Of a stretch of DNA of 62,411 bases, positions 1-10,432 are shown piece by piece. Position numbers and translations under genes: made by a program. Positions within the stretch are counted from its first letter, which is position 1. Each line of letters opens with the position of its first letter. The stretch covers positions 1-62,411 of the forward strand of contig JADFWU010000017.1 of NCBI GenBank assembly GCA_015234045.1, given 5' to 3'. The stretch is from Magnetococcales bacterium (GTDB lineage Bacteria; Pseudomonadota; Magnetococcia; Magnetococcales; JADFWU01). Below the pieces are notes generated by a model. The model did not search any database and was not told where the DNA came from. It saw nothing but the letters and a program-made list of their open reading frames with translations.

Positions 1-2
1 AT

Positions 3-3000
3 GTGCTCACACCCGTACAGGTCACCGGGCTTTCTGGTGTTGCTCAAATATCTGCGGGCAAGAGCCACTCTTTGGCGCGTAGATCCAACGGTAAAGTGTT
101 TGCTTGGGGGCGGAATAACCGGGGACAGTTGGGTATTGGTTCCTTCAACTCCAAAGCCAATCCCACGCCAGCAGAGGTGGTGAATATTTCCAATATCACC
201 ATCATCCATGGTGGTAACGATCACACCATGGCTTTGAAGAACGATGGAACCGTCTACACCTGGGGTCGCAATGATGCTGGCCAGCTTGGCGATGGTACAA
301 CGGACCGGAGCCATACACCGGTTGAGTTGACCGGTCTGCCCGAAGTGGCGGAATTGGCGGGTGATGATGGTCACTCTTTGGCACTGCTTGCCGATGGTAC
401 GCTGTTGTCCTGGGGTCGTAACAACAGTGGTCAGTTGGGTACAGGTAGTACGACTGACGCGCCCATATTGGCACCAGTTCAGGTGGTGGCTGAGAATGGC
501 ACCGATCCACTGCGTTTGGAGTATTTTGCTGATCTGGTGGTTTCTCAGAGCAATAATCCAGTTGCGGTGATTCAGTATAATGAAGTGGTTTATACCGTGG
601 TCGTATCCAATCAGGGATCTGACACTGCGGTTAATATTGCGTTGACTGACACTTTTCCAAGTGGTGGCATTTTCCTGGGTGTGACAACCAGTCAAGGATC
701 TTGTTCAGAAGTAGACAATACACTGGCGTGTGACCTTAACTCTCTGGAACCCGGTGCTTCTGCCAGCTTGTCACTAACTTTCCGTATGGGTGGTGCTGGT
801 ACGGTAAACAATGTGGTCACGGTTTCCAATGCGGTCACCGAGTTGAACCCGGCTGATAACACCAGTACTCAGGTCACTGAAATCTATCCTGATACCGATC
901 AGGACGGCACGGTTGATCCGCTGGATAACTGCCCGAATCTGGATAATCCACTCCAAGAGGATCTGGATAACGATAATATCGGTGATATTTGCGACGATGA
1001 TGATGATGGTGATGGTGTCAATGACAGCTTGGACCTGTTCCCAAGGGATGGCAGTGAATGGGTTGATACGGATGGGGATGGCACCGGTGATAACGGTGAT
1101 GACGATGATGATAACGATGGTGTCAAGGATAGTGTTGATGCTTTCCCGCTTGATCCCACTGAAACCTTGGACACAGATGGCGATACTATCGGTAATAACA
1201 CCGATAATGATGACGATGGTGATGGTGTTGATGATAGTGAAGACCAATTCCCGTTGGATGGTACGGAATGGATAGATACTGACGGTGACGGTATCGGCGA
1301 TAACAGTGACGATGATGCCGATAACGATGGTGTTAAAGACGAGGACGATGCTTTCCCACTGGATAACACCGAGTCAGTGGATACTGATCTGGACGGTATC
1401 GGTAACAACACTGATGAAGACGATGATGGCGATACGTTCCCTGATACGGTGGATGTGTTCCCTCTGGATGGTACAGAGTGGTTGGATTCTGATCTGGATG
1501 GTATCGGCAATAATGCGGACTTGGATGATGACAATGATGGCACGCTGGATGTGGATGATGACCTGCCGCTTGATCCCACCGAGACCAAAGATACGGACCA
1601 GGACGGTATTGGTAACAACATTGATCCTGATGATGATGGCGACACCTTCAATGATGCGATAGACCGTTTTCCACTGGATGGCACCGAATGGCTCGACACT
1701 GATAATGACGGCGTTGGTGATAACGGTGATGAAGATGATGACAACGATGGCATGCCGGATCTATATGAACTGGATAATGGTCTGGATCCACTCAATATCC
1801 TCGATGGAAACCGAGATGCCGATCAGGATGGTCTGAGCAACTTTGCGGAATATGAGTTGGGTACGCGTGCGGATACCGTGGATACCGATGGCGATGTGAT
1901 GTCCGACTTCTTTGAGGTTCAGCGTGAGTTGAATCCGCTTGATCCCGATGATGGGCGTTTGGACCCGGATGAAGATGGTTTGACCCATTCCGAGGAGTAT
2001 GCGCATGGAACCGCGTTATACAATCACGACACTGACGGCGATGGTATGCCTGATGAATATGAAGTGCGTTTCAGCCTGAATCCGTTGAGTGGTGATGATG
2101 CGCTGCAAGATCCTGATGGAGATGGCATCGTCAACCAGGAAGAGTTCTGGTTGGACGGCAATCCGCGTGACTATGCCAATGTTGGTCGGGTTTTGGAGTC
2201 AGCACATTGGAGTGAGAATCAGGTGCTCGGCCCAAAAGGGGATGCGCCACATGCGGGTGTGTATGAATTTCTTGATCTCACCATCGGTGATGGCATTGAA
2301 GTGGCAAACACCGGTACGTCACAATTGGTGCTGAAAGTACATGGCACGCTGCGTGTTGGCGCAAATGCGGCCATTCGGGTACGCAACCATTTTGATCCTG
2401 AGAGTCCTTCTGTTTTTGTGGATGAGATCACTCAGGACACCATGCATCTCTTAGGGAAAAATGTTGATGGCCGCACCTTCCGCGTATATCCCGGACTTTA
2501 TGGTAAAGGGGGTAATGGTGGTGATGGTACGACCGGTGCTGAAGGGGGTATGGGAACCGGTGGTGCTGGCGGAGGTGGCGGTGGTTCTGGCGGTTTTGGT
2601 GGTGGTCAAGGTGGTGCTGGTGGATTGGGCAATGGTGGCGGACTTGGTGGTGTTGATTTTGATGATGCCGGATTTGGTCGTGATGGTGGATTGGGGCAGG
2701 CCAATGGTTTAGCCAGTGGTATCGCAGGTATTGGTAGTTGCAGTGGTAATGTTGAATTCTGTGGCTGTGCTGGCGGTAACGGTGGTGCCAATGGTGGTGA
2801 CGGTCAGCCGGGTCAACTGGTCAGTGGATTGGCGGCACCTTATGACAGTTGTAACGCAGTACTCGGTGCTGGTGGTGTTGGTGGTGGTGGTGGTGGTTAC
2901 GGTGGTGGTGTGCTCACCATTATTGCTGATCGTATTATCTATGATACCGATAATCCACCCCATTTTCTGGTCTCTGGTCAGCGTGGTGGACGCGCTTTTG

Positions 3001-6000
3001 TGGATGGTCATTGGGTCGCTTCGGGTGAAAATGGTCAAGGAGGTGTCCTGATTGTTCAGAGTTTGAATTACATCTCCAGTGATGACCATTGGAAATTGGC
3101 TGATCAATCCTATGGCGTGCATACCTCATCAGGTGGCCATGGAATTCAGGTGGGTGATCCATCACGTGTATTTGTCAATGTGCACGGTGAACAACTTCAG
3201 CAGGTACGTGGACGAATTACCGATTTGGGCACAGGAGACCCGCTTGTCAATGCTGTTGTTTCTACGGCTTGGGACAAAGCCTTCACCAATGAGAATGGTG
3301 AATACGCGCTTACGCTAAAACCCAGCATCTATGATATCACTGTCGCACATCGTGGTTATCGGCCTCGGACGGTTTCCGGTGTTTCCATCCCTGCGAATAC
3401 GCCTTATGAACTGAGTTTGGCACTGACAAAACCGGTTCCATTGAATATCAGTACGGTTACGCTTCCTGAAGCGGAAGTGGATGTGTCCTGGAATGAAATG
3501 GTTCGGGTTGAAGGTGGTTATGGTCCTTGGAAATGGAAGGTGGCTGATGGTGCATTGCCGACTGGTATTACCTTAAATCCACAGACAGGTGTTCTCTCAG
3601 GCGTTCCGGCTCTGTCTGGCGATGCACAATTCTCTATTGGTGTGACAGATGCCAAGGGTATTTATGCTGAACGTGAGTTTGTTCTTGAAGTGCTCGAGCA
3701 GTTCATTGTTATCACGCGCAGTTTGCCACGTGGTACGCTCAACGATCCCTATGGTGCCTGGATTGAGGTGTTTGGCGGTCGGCAGCCGTACCGATTCTTC
3801 CATACCGGTGGAACATTGCCGGATGGCATGACCTTGGAAACAAACGGTTGGCTCAGTGGTGTGCCGACTTCCATTAATCCAACCCAGTTCAGCGTAGAGA
3901 TCCGTGATGGTTCTGATCGGGTATTGTCGCTTACCATTGGCTTTGAAGTGGATAATCCGCTCCTCATTGAGACCGAACGGTTGGAAGATGGTGTGGTGGG
4001 TCAACAATACAGTCAAACACTGCAAGGCAGCGGTGGTTTTGGTGTCCATCGTTGGGAGTTGCACTCGGGTATTCTGCCTCAGGGGCTTACGCTGAATCGG
4101 TTGACCGGTATTCTTGCCGGTACACCGTTGGAATCAGTGCATAGAACCATCATTATTGCACTGACTGATAGTGCGGGCCGGGTTGAGTATGCCGATTATC
4201 TGTTGCGTGTTCAGCCAGCGCTGAATGTGGCAACCAGCAATATGCCCAACGCGTATAAAGGGCGCTATTATGAAGAGCCAGTGCCCATCACTGGTGGTAT
4301 TGCGCCGTTAAACTTCCAATATAGTGGTCAACTGCCGGTTGGGCTTTATCTGGATCCGGACACCGGTATCATCTCCGGTGTGCCGCGTATCTCCGGTGTG
4401 ACCAATCTGAATTTGACTGTGATCGACAGTGCTTTGCCTGTTCCGCGTTCCATCACGGCGTTGGTTGGCTTGCGTGTCACAGAAAATATGGCGATTGTTA
4501 CGCCAGCCCTGATGCCGAATGGTCGTAAAGATATTCTCTATCCAGGGATCACACTCAAAGCAGAGGGCGGTACAGCGCCTTATGGTTGGCGGCATATCAG
4601 TGGCAGTATGCCAGCGGGTGTTGCTCTGAATGTTGAGAGCGGCACAATCAGTGGTTTGCCGGAAACCGCCGGCATGTATACGTTCACCATTGAAGCGACT
4701 GATGCTCAGAATATCACCGTCGCCAAGACGTTTTTTCTGGATGTTTCCAAACAGTTAAGCATGGTTACCACAGCGATTCCTGATGGTGGTTTGGATCTGG
4801 CCTATGCGTTCGCATTCAACGCCCAGGGCGGCAAACCGCCTTATGCCTGGCGTCTGAGTGGATCCATGCCGGATGGTTTGAGCCTGGATGGTCAGACTGG
4901 TGTTATGTCGGGTGCGCCCAGCAAGTTGGGCAACTACAATTTTTCCATATTGGTTTCCGACAGTGATGAACCGGCTTTGACAGTACAGAAATCCTTCAGC
5001 ATGTCCATTGTTGATGAGCCATTTATTGTGACACCTGATCTGTTGCCGGGTCGGCAGGGTGTGCCGTATTCAACCGTGATTCAAGCGCGTTTGGGTATGG
5101 CACCGTATTCGTGGATCTTGAAAGCGGGTAGTCTGCCTCCGGGACTATCGCTGAAAAACTCAGCCACCAGTGCGTTGATCGAAGGTACACCTACTGCGAC
5201 CGGAACCTACAGCTTTACTGTTAGTGTGACCGATTCGGCCTTACCGTCTCATACTGCTGATAAAGTATTGACCATTCAGATATACGATAGCGTTGTCTTG
5301 AATAGTCTCAGTCTGGATCATGTCCGCCGTGGTGTACCAACAGCGCAGACACTCAGCGTTACCGGTGGTATTCCGCCGCTGAATTTCAGTGTTATTGAAG
5401 GTAACCTGCCAATCGGTATTACCTTAAACAGTGGTTCTGGTCATCTTTCAGGAAGCACGGATGTTCAGGCGGATACCCGCTATAACTTCACCGTTCGTGT
5501 GGTTGATTCCGGCGAGCCATCCAGCTGGGATGAAATGAGCTATCACGTTGATGTTGTAGATTTCCTCAACATCACACCACAGGTGGTTCCTGAAGGAACG
5601 CAGTGGGAAGAGTATGCTGTAACCTTTGAGCATGAAGGCGGATCTCCGCCCTATGTCTGGAGTGTGGTTGAAGGCGTGTTGCCTCAAGGTCTCACACTGA
5701 ACAGTAACACCGGCTTGCTCGACGGAACCTTTGAATCCTGTGGTGTTCACAACTTCAGCATCGGGTTGCGTGACAGCTCCAACGCACCACTGACAGTGCG
5801 TCAGATGTATAATCTGAATATCAATTGTTCGGTGGTTATTGAACATGTTGAACTGCCCAATAAAAATCTTGAAGCCGGTTCGTTGACCGAATGGTTTGCC
5901 AGAGCGAACCAAGAATATGGTCAGATCACGGAATATCGTTGGGACTTTGGCAATGGGGATGTCATCTCAGGCTATCGGGTTCAACATGCCTTTGATACCC

Positions 6001-8378
6001 CAGGACGACACAAGGTTACCTTGACCGTGGAAGCCAGTGATGGTCAAACAACATCCCAAAGCTTTTTAGTGGATATTGGTTTGGCCAAAGGGCGTATTGA
6101 AGGTGTTGTGCATGGTTTGGAGCATGACAGTTCAGCCATTGTTGAGGCACGTTCGGATAAGCTGTTGCATACGGCATCAGTGAAGCTCGTTGGGGGTGTG
6201 GATAACTCGGCACGGAGTTTCATTATCAAAGATCTTCCTGTCTCTGATGATTACCGAATCTACATCCGTTCAGACAATTATCCTGATGGATACTGGGTTG
6301 GTGAGGCGCATGGTGTGGCTGTTCAACCGGGTGCATGGCGACAATCAACTGAGATTGATATTTCCGATGGCCTGTTTGATGGCATTGAACTTGTGCTTAA
6401 TCGTGGCTTCAGCTTGGTTGTCGCGCTGACCAATGTTCAGCCAGGCGATGTGTTTGATATTTCAGCCTGGTCAGAAAAAAGCAGTGGATTCCAGACATTA
6501 CGCCGTGAGAGCACGGGAAGTGTATTGATCGGAACTTTGCATCCTCTGCCTGAGGCGGATGATTATTTGATCAAAGTCGAGTCTGTTGGAAGCAGTTACC
6601 GCAGCGGTTATTTTGTCGGTCCAATGGAGCCGCCGGGTCCAAGCCACAATGCAGAAGTGATTGCATTGGACAAGGATAAGGGTGTCACAATGACAATGGC
6701 TTCTGGTCTGTTCATTTCAGGGCGTATAACGGATTTGCCACCACTGCCAGCCCAGGTTTCCATTTGGTCTGAAAGTACGCGACAGGTTGGTTTCACGGCT
6801 GTGGATGGTGACGGAATCTATGTGATTGATGGTCTGACATCGGTGTCTGATTATGAAGTGTGTCTGGATATTGAGGGTTGGGCCACTGGATGCTACGGCG
6901 GAGAATCGAGTGAGGGTTTGGTTTCTCGTCCGTTGGCACAATGGGTTGATCTGACTCAGGGCAGTGCGACGGCCATTGATTTGATCGTGCCTTCAGGGCG
7001 CAGTGTCAGTGGTGAGGTGCTTGGTCTGAATACCGGTGACATGGCTTTGGTGGAAGTGAGTTCCAATACAGCTGGAATTATGGATAGTGTCATCGTCGAT
7101 GCCGATGGAACATGGCGCATGTTTGGTTTGCCAGCTGTGAATGACCTGATGGTTAAGGTTTCAGCTGAAGGATATACAACATCGCAGGAGGTTAAAGTGG
7201 ATCTGTCTCAGATGGATCAGGAAGCAGTCAATTTTGAACTGTTTCAGGGGGCTGGTGTTTCTGGAACAATCATTGGTGTTGAGCCGGGTAAGCGTGTGAC
7301 TGTTATTGCCCAATCACGCAATGGTTCAGAGCTTGTTCAAACGACGGCCACCGGTCGTCAGGGAGATACAGCGGATTATACGTTGACTGGTCTATCCGCA
7401 CAGGATGTCTATCGTATCTCTTTGGAAACGGATGAAGGGACTTTTTACTATAGCTATACCGGTACGGTGACAAGTAAATCAGAGGCTGAGTTTGTCTTTC
7501 TCAGTACGGGAGTGATGGCCGAAAATATGGACTTCAATGTCACCGGGCAGAATGTCTTCCATACTATTAGCGGTATGATCACTGGGCTTGGTGCTCAGAA
7601 TGATGACCAGGTAGTGACAATCACTGTGTTCTCTCTCTCTTCCGAGAGTGGTGGTTATGGTACGACCATGCGCAGTGGTGATGGTCCGTTTAAAGTGACT
7701 GGTCTACCAGCCGATGCGTATTACATTACCGTTACCTCACAGGATATGGTGGATTTGACCTATAGGGATGGCGTATTCAGTCCAGCTCTATCACATGGTA
7801 CACCGATGGAATTGACTGAATCCGTGTCGGATCTGACTATTGAGATGATCAGCGGTATGACTATTTCCGGTTCTGTGTTGTTGGATGGTGTGCCGGTCTC
7901 TGGAGCCAATGTTACGGCGTGGGATGATGTGAATCAGGTTGGTGGCAATGCTGTGGTACGTAGTGGTGGTTTGTTCCGGGTAACTGGATTGCCAGCGGGT
8001 GACTATACATTGTCTGTCAAAGAGTCCTTTGGACAGGTGACCACGGAGACACCCATAACAGTAACAAATGCCTCTGTGACAGATATTACGTTGAATTTGA
8101 ATCAGCCAGCGGGTCAGATCAGCGGTATCGTACAAGGTGAAGGAGCGGATGGTGCTTTGGTAATTGTGAGTGATATGAATAACAACTTCCTGGTTGCCAG
8201 TGTGGCTTCCGCGAGTGGTGCGTTCACTGTAACCGGCCTGGAGCCGGGACAAAACTATCATTTGGCAGTTGATGTCGATGGTGACTACAGTTCACCTGAA
8301 GGTCAGTTGGATGTCTATGTTGATGAAATACTGTCTGATGTTATCATCCCAGTTACAACAAGCATGACAGCTCAATAG
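3..8378 (+). CDS. Giant multidomain surface/secreted protein, 5'-truncated by the window edge
   Basis: The reading frame is open from the first bases and begins inside an RCC1 repeat, so the true start and any signal peptide lie upstream. At least 2,791 residues are visible. In order: RCC1-type repeats (about 1-165, with recurring WGRN.GQLG motifs), a DUF11/CARDB-like beta domain (about 177-290), Asp-rich thrombospondin-3/EF-hand-like repeats (about 296-720), a Gly-rich stretch (about 833-976), a carboxypeptidase-regulatory-like domain (about 1060-1145), nine Ig-like He_PIG modules of about 90 residues (1145-1950, each with an LP.G..L....G..SG.P core), a PKD domain (about 1967-2025, YRWDFGNGD), then tandem carboxypeptidase-regulatory-like modules to the end. 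The domain types imply an extracellular, calcium-stabilised adhesin or matrix protein; this is inference. No LPxTG, PEP-CTERM or type IX sorting tail is visible at the C-terminus. Confidence 0.9.
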   Translation: MLTPVQVTGLSGVAQISAGKSHSLARRSNGKVFAWGRNNRGQLGIGSFNSKANPTPAEVVNISNITIIHGGNDHTMALKNDGTVYTWGRNDAGQLGDGTTDRSHTPVELTGLPEVAELAGDDGHSLALLADGTLLSWGRNNSGQLGTGSTTDAPILAPVQVVAENGTDPLRLEYFADLVVSQSNNPVAVIQYNEVVYTVVVSNQGSDTAVNIALTDTFPSGGIFLGVTTSQGSCSEVDNTLACDLNSLEPGASASLSLTFRMGGAGTVNNVVTVSNAVTELNPADNTSTQVTEIYPDTDQDGTVDPLDNCPNLDNPLQEDLDNDNIGDICDDDDDGDGVNDSLDLFPRDGSEWVDTDGDGTGDNGDDDDDNDGVKDSVDAFPLDPTETLDTDGDTIGNNTDNDDDGDGVDDSEDQFPLDGTEWIDTDGDGIGDNSDDDADNDGVKDEDDAFPLDNTESVDTDLDGIGNNTDEDDDGDTFPDTVDVFPLDGTEWLDSDLDGIGNNADLDDDNDGTLDVDDDLPLDPTETKDTDQDGIGNNIDPDDDGDTFNDAIDRFPLDGTEWLDTDNDGVGDNGDEDDDNDGMPDLYELDNGLDPLNILDGNRDADQDGLSNFAEYELGTRADTVDTDGDVMSDFFEVQRELNPLDPDDGRLDPDEDGLTHSEEYAHGTALYNHDTDGDGMPDEYEVRFSLNPLSGDDALQDPDGDGIVNQEEFWLDGNPRDYANVGRVLESAHWSENQVLGPKGDAPHAGVYEFLDLTIGDGIEVANTGTSQLVLKVHGTLRVGANAAIRVRNHFDPESPSVFVDEITQDTMHLLGKNVDGRTFRVYPGLYGKGGNGGDGTTGAEGGMGTGGAGGGGGGSGGFGGGQGGAGGLGNGGGLGGVDFDDAGFGRDGGLGQANGLASGIAGIGSCSGNVEFCGCAGGNGGANGGDGQPGQLVSGLAAPYDSCNAVLGAGGVGGGGGGYGGGVLTIIADRIIYDTDNPPHFLVSGQRGGRAFVDGHWVASGENGQGGVLIVQSLNYISSDDHWKLADQSYGVHTSSGGHGIQVGDPSRVFVNVHGEQLQQVRGRITDLGTGDPLVNAVVSTAWDKAFTNENGEYALTLKPSIYDITVAHRGYRPRTVSGVSIPANTPYELSLALTKPVPLNISTVTLPEAEVDVSWNEMVRVEGGYGPWKWKVADGALPTGITLNPQTGVLSGVPALSGDAQFSIGVTDAKGIYAEREFVLEVLEQFIVITRSLPRGTLNDPYGAWIEVFGGRQPYRFFHTGGTLPDGMTLETNGWLSGVPTSINPTQFSVEIRDGSDRVLSLTIGFEVDNPLLIETERLEDGVVGQQYSQTLQGSGGFGVHRWELHSGILPQGLTLNRLTGILAGTPLESVHRTIIIALTDSAGRVEYADYLLRVQPALNVATSNMPNAYKGRYYEEPVPITGGIAPLNFQYSGQLPVGLYLDPDTGIISGVPRISGVTNLNLTVIDSALPVPRSITALVGLRVTENMAIVTPALMPNGRKDILYPGITLKAEGGTAPYGWRHISGSMPAGVALNVESGTISGLPETAGMYTFTIEATDAQNITVAKTFFLDVSKQLSMVTTAIPDGGLDLAYAFAFNAQGGKPPYAWRLSGSMPDGLSLDGQTGVMSGAPSKLGNYNFSILVSDSDEPALTVQKSFSMSIVDEPFIVTPDLLPGRQGVPYSTVIQARLGMAPYSWILKAGSLPPGLSLKNSATSALIEGTPTATGTYSFTVSVTDSALPSHTADKVLTIQIYDSVVLNSLSLDHVRRGVPTAQTLSVTGGIPPLNFSVIEGNLPIGITLNSGSGHLSGSTDVQADTRYNFTVRVVDSGEPSSWDEMSYHVDVVDFLNITPQVVPEGTQWEEYAVTFEHEGGSPPYVWSVVEGVLPQGLTLNSNTGLLDGTFESCGVHNFSIGLRDSSNAPLTVRQMYNLNINCSVVIEHVELPNKNLEAGSLTEWFARANQEYGQITEYRWDFGNGDVISGYRVQHAFDTPGRHKVTLTVEASDGQTTSQSFLVDIGLAKGRIEGVVHGLEHDSSAIVEARSDKLLHTASVKLVGGVDNSARSFIIKDLPVSDDYRIYIRSDNYPDGYWVGEAHGVAVQPGAWRQSTEIDISDGLFDGIELVLNRGFSLVVALTNVQPGDVFDISAWSEKSSGFQTLRRESTGSVLIGTLHPLPEADDYLIKVESVGSSYRSGYFVGPMEPPGPSHNAEVIALDKDKGVTMTMASGLFISGRITDLPPLPAQVSIWSESTRQVGFTAVDGDGIYVIDGLTSVSDYEVCLDIEGWATGCYGGESSEGLVSRPLAQWVDLTQGSATAIDLIVPSGRSVSGEVLGLNTGDMALVEVSSNTAGIMDSVIVDADGTWRMFGLPAVNDLMVKVSAEGYTTSQEVKVDLSQMDQEAVNFELFQGAGVSGTIIGVEPGKRVTVIAQSRNGSELVQTTATGRQGDTADYTLTGLSAQDVYRISLETDEGTFYYSYTGTVTSKSEAEFVFLSTGVMAENMDFNVTGQNVFHTISGMITGLGAQNDDQVVTITVFSLSSESGGYGTTMRSGDGPFKVTGLPADAYYITVTSQDMVDLTYRDGVFSPALSHGTPMELTESVSDLTIEMISGMTISGSVLLDGVPVSGANVTAWDDVNQVGGNAVVRSGGLFRVTGLPAGDYTLSVKESFGQVTTETPITVTNASVTDITLNLNQPAGQISGIVQGEGADGALVIVSDMNNNFLVASVASASGAFTVTGLEPGQNYHLAVDVDGDYSSPEGQLDVYVDEILSDVIIPVTTSMTAQ
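1036..1760 (+). repeat. 105-bp coding tandem repeat (35-aa calcium-type repeats, seven copies)
   Basis: Within the giant gene, seven consecutive 35-residue units each carry a DTDGDGIGDN-like Asp/Asn loop followed by a FPLD...E stretch. The residues closing the unit alternate between G(T/S)EW and (P/N)TE(T/S), which gives a higher-order period of 70 residues (210 bp). Asp-rich repeats of this type bind calcium in thrombospondin-3-like proteins. Confidence 0.85.
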
Positions 8379-8451
8379 TGGGGAGAGGGCGACTATCCTG
8401 CGCGACTGGGATGATTAATTTTTCCGTGGTCCTTACTATGGAGTACATATT

Positions 8452-10113
8452 GTGGATATCAACGCCAGCATCATTGACCAGCAGCTTACAGGTTTGATTG
8501 ACAAGCATTCAAGCTGGCTTCCTCCTGGCGATGATAATAAGAAGCGATCTGCGGCATTTGTTCTTTTATGCATGTCGAACTGCCTGGATATGCCTCTGGA
8601 ATCCTGTGTAGATATGCTGACAGAGGGGGGAAATGATGCCGGTGTAGATGGGTTGCGTATTGGTGAGATTGAAGATGGTGAGTTTTTAATCACAATATTT
8701 CAAGGAAAGTATAAAGTAAAAAATCTTGATGGAACCGCAAATTTTCCAGAAAATGGCGTTAAAAGCGCTGTTAATACAGTGCAAGTACTTTTTGATCCTA
8801 ATAGAGCAATAACATTAAATAATAAAATAGCGCCTGTAGTAGAAGAAATTAGATCGCTAATTCGTGACGGATATATCCCAAAGGTGCATTTTGTTCTCTG
8901 TAGTAATGGTGCTAAATGGAATGGGATTGCCCAGTCGTGGATTGATGAACTGTATAAAGACTATTCTGATAAATTAGAGTTTTCCCACTTCAATCATGAT
9001 TCCATTGTTAAAATATTACAGCGTACAAAACATGTTGATGCAGATCTTCAGTTAAGTGGTAAGATTATTGTTGAAGATATGAATTATATGCGTGTTCTGC
9101 TGGGACGCATTTCTGTCCAGCAGATTGCTGTTCTTTTTGATAAACACGAAGATCGATTATTGCAACGGAATATCAGGCGTTATCTCGGGCTGAGCAGTAA
9201 TCGCGTGAATGCAGCAATCAACCAGACTCTTTGCTCTGATAAATCTGATAAATTTTACTTTTATAACAATGGAATAACAGTAGTCTGTGATAAGTTTGAC
9301 TACAATGCGTTCCAGAAAGAAGATTATAAAGTTCAACTTAAAAATATGCAGATTATTAATGGTGGGCAAACCTGTAAAACAATTCATGAAGCATTAAATA
9401 CATCCACTGGATCGAATCGTGTCGGAGAGTCTTCTTATGTGATGATTCGCATTTATCAGCTTTCCGAAGAAAACAAGGATTTTGTTCAGGATATCACCTA
9501 TGCCACAAACAGTCAGAATCCCGTGGATTTACGAGATTTGCGATCCAATGATCCAATCCAAAAACAATTAGAGATTGGTATGCGTGATCTTGGTTATCAC
9601 TACAAGCGCCAGCGAGAAGCAGGGAGTGGTGGTTCAAATTTCATAACCAGCTCTATTGCAGCAGAAGCAACACTGGCCATTTGGCGGGAAAAGCCACACC
9701 AAGCAAAATTTCGTCGTAAAGAGCATTTTGGAAAATTGTATGAAGAAATATTTAAGACGTTGAATGCTGCCCAGGCTATTTTAGCCGTGCTGATATTTCG
9801 AGAGGTAGAGAATAGACGAAAGCGCCCAAAAGAAGAAACGCCGCCACCGTTCCTGCCCTATGCCTCACATTATCTATCCATGTTGATAACACGTGATCTG
9901 CTAAAAGAGAGTAATATCAGATTAAAAGATATAACGCATAAAAATTACAGTGCGCTCGTGCAATCCTTTCAAGAAAGTTCAGCGGTATATCATGCCAATG
10001 CCGTTGCAAAAGTGACTGAAGCGCTTAATAAGTGCTACGGTGAAAGGGATATTTCGTTGCAGCAACTTTCCGCGACGTTCAGACGGGGAGATCTTCTGGA
10101 AATGTTGGTATAG
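8452..10113 (+). CDS. AIPR (abortive infection phage resistance) family protein with N-terminal nuclease-like motif
   Basis: A 553-residue protein. The central part carries hallmarks of the AIPR family: an F.NNGIT motif (about 268-277), an Q-I-I-NGGQT motif (about 299-306) and an ATNSQNPV..RDLRSND stretch (about 351-367). The N-terminal region has a GVDGL loop (D66) and, on the next strand, FQGKYK (Q84, K86), which resembles the D...(E/Q)xK core of PD-(D/E)xK nucleases. AIPR proteins act in phage defence, alone or with restriction-modification genes; no methylase lies beside this one. The start is GTG with GGAG 8 nt upstream. Codon use is clearly more AT-rich than in the flanking genes, suggesting horizontal acquisition. 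The family call is strong; the nuclease is an inference from motif shape. Confidence 0.85.
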   Translation: MDINASIIDQQLTGLIDKHSSWLPPGDDNKKRSAAFVLLCMSNCLDMPLESCVDMLTEGGNDAGVDGLRIGEIEDGEFLITIFQGKYKVKNLDGTANFPENGVKSAVNTVQVLFDPNRAITLNNKIAPVVEEIRSLIRDGYIPKVHFVLCSNGAKWNGIAQSWIDELYKDYSDKLEFSHFNHDSIVKILQRTKHVDADLQLSGKIIVEDMNYMRVLLGRISVQQIAVLFDKHEDRLLQRNIRRYLGLSSNRVNAAINQTLCSDKSDKFYFYNNGITVVCDKFDYNAFQKEDYKVQLKNMQIINGGQTCKTIHEALNTSTGSNRVGESSYVMIRIYQLSEENKDFVQDITYATNSQNPVDLRDLRSNDPIQKQLEIGMRDLGYHYKRQREAGSGGSNFITSSIAAEATLAIWREKPHQAKFRRKEHFGKLYEEIFKTLNAAQAILAVLIFREVENRRKRPKEETPPPFLPYASHYLSMLITRDLLKESNIRLKDITHKNYSALVQSFQESSAVYHANAVAKVTEALNKCYGERDISLQQLSATFRRGDLLEMLV

Positions 10114-10432
10114 GAAGGCGTACTTGGTAATGTTGTGTAATAAGACAGAGCTGATCTAAGACTATAGCTTCACCTTCATAGAGTCTTACTAAAATCAAAC
10201 TGATATATGGTGGGCACATTGCCCACCATTTTTTTTGGCGTTTTGATGAGGAAAAAAATGAAACATACTGAATGAAATACAGTTTTCAAGTTGTGAATGG
10301 TGTGCTAGGCTATAAACTATTCATTAGCAGAACAACAATATTATATCTCAAATGCGTTGTGGAATTATTATGATGTTCGAATATTTCCATTCTAAAGGTA
10401 ATTTTTTTGTATAAAAAGTGGTATAAAAGGCG
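10114..10432. other. Intergenic region between AIPR gene and ADP-ribosylglycohydrolase
   Basis: 319 AT-rich bases with no credible ORF. The first part holds the perfect terminator hairpin listed separately. The second half must contain the promoter of the next gene, but I could not pick convincing -35/-10 hexamers with normal spacing. Confidence 0.7.
10207..10236 (+). terminator. Rho-independent terminator after the AIPR gene
   Basis: Perfect 10-bp stem, ATGGTGGGCA/TGCCCACCAT, with a 3-nt loop, followed directly by seven T residues. It lies about 95 nt after the AIPR stop and should isolate that gene from the next one. Confidence 0.9.

Noticed and set aside
899-1795. 298-aa Ser-rich minus-strand ORF opposite the calcium repeats
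   Set aside because: It is the antisense reading of GAT/GAC-rich repeats in the giant gene; low-complexity, no start context, clear shadow.
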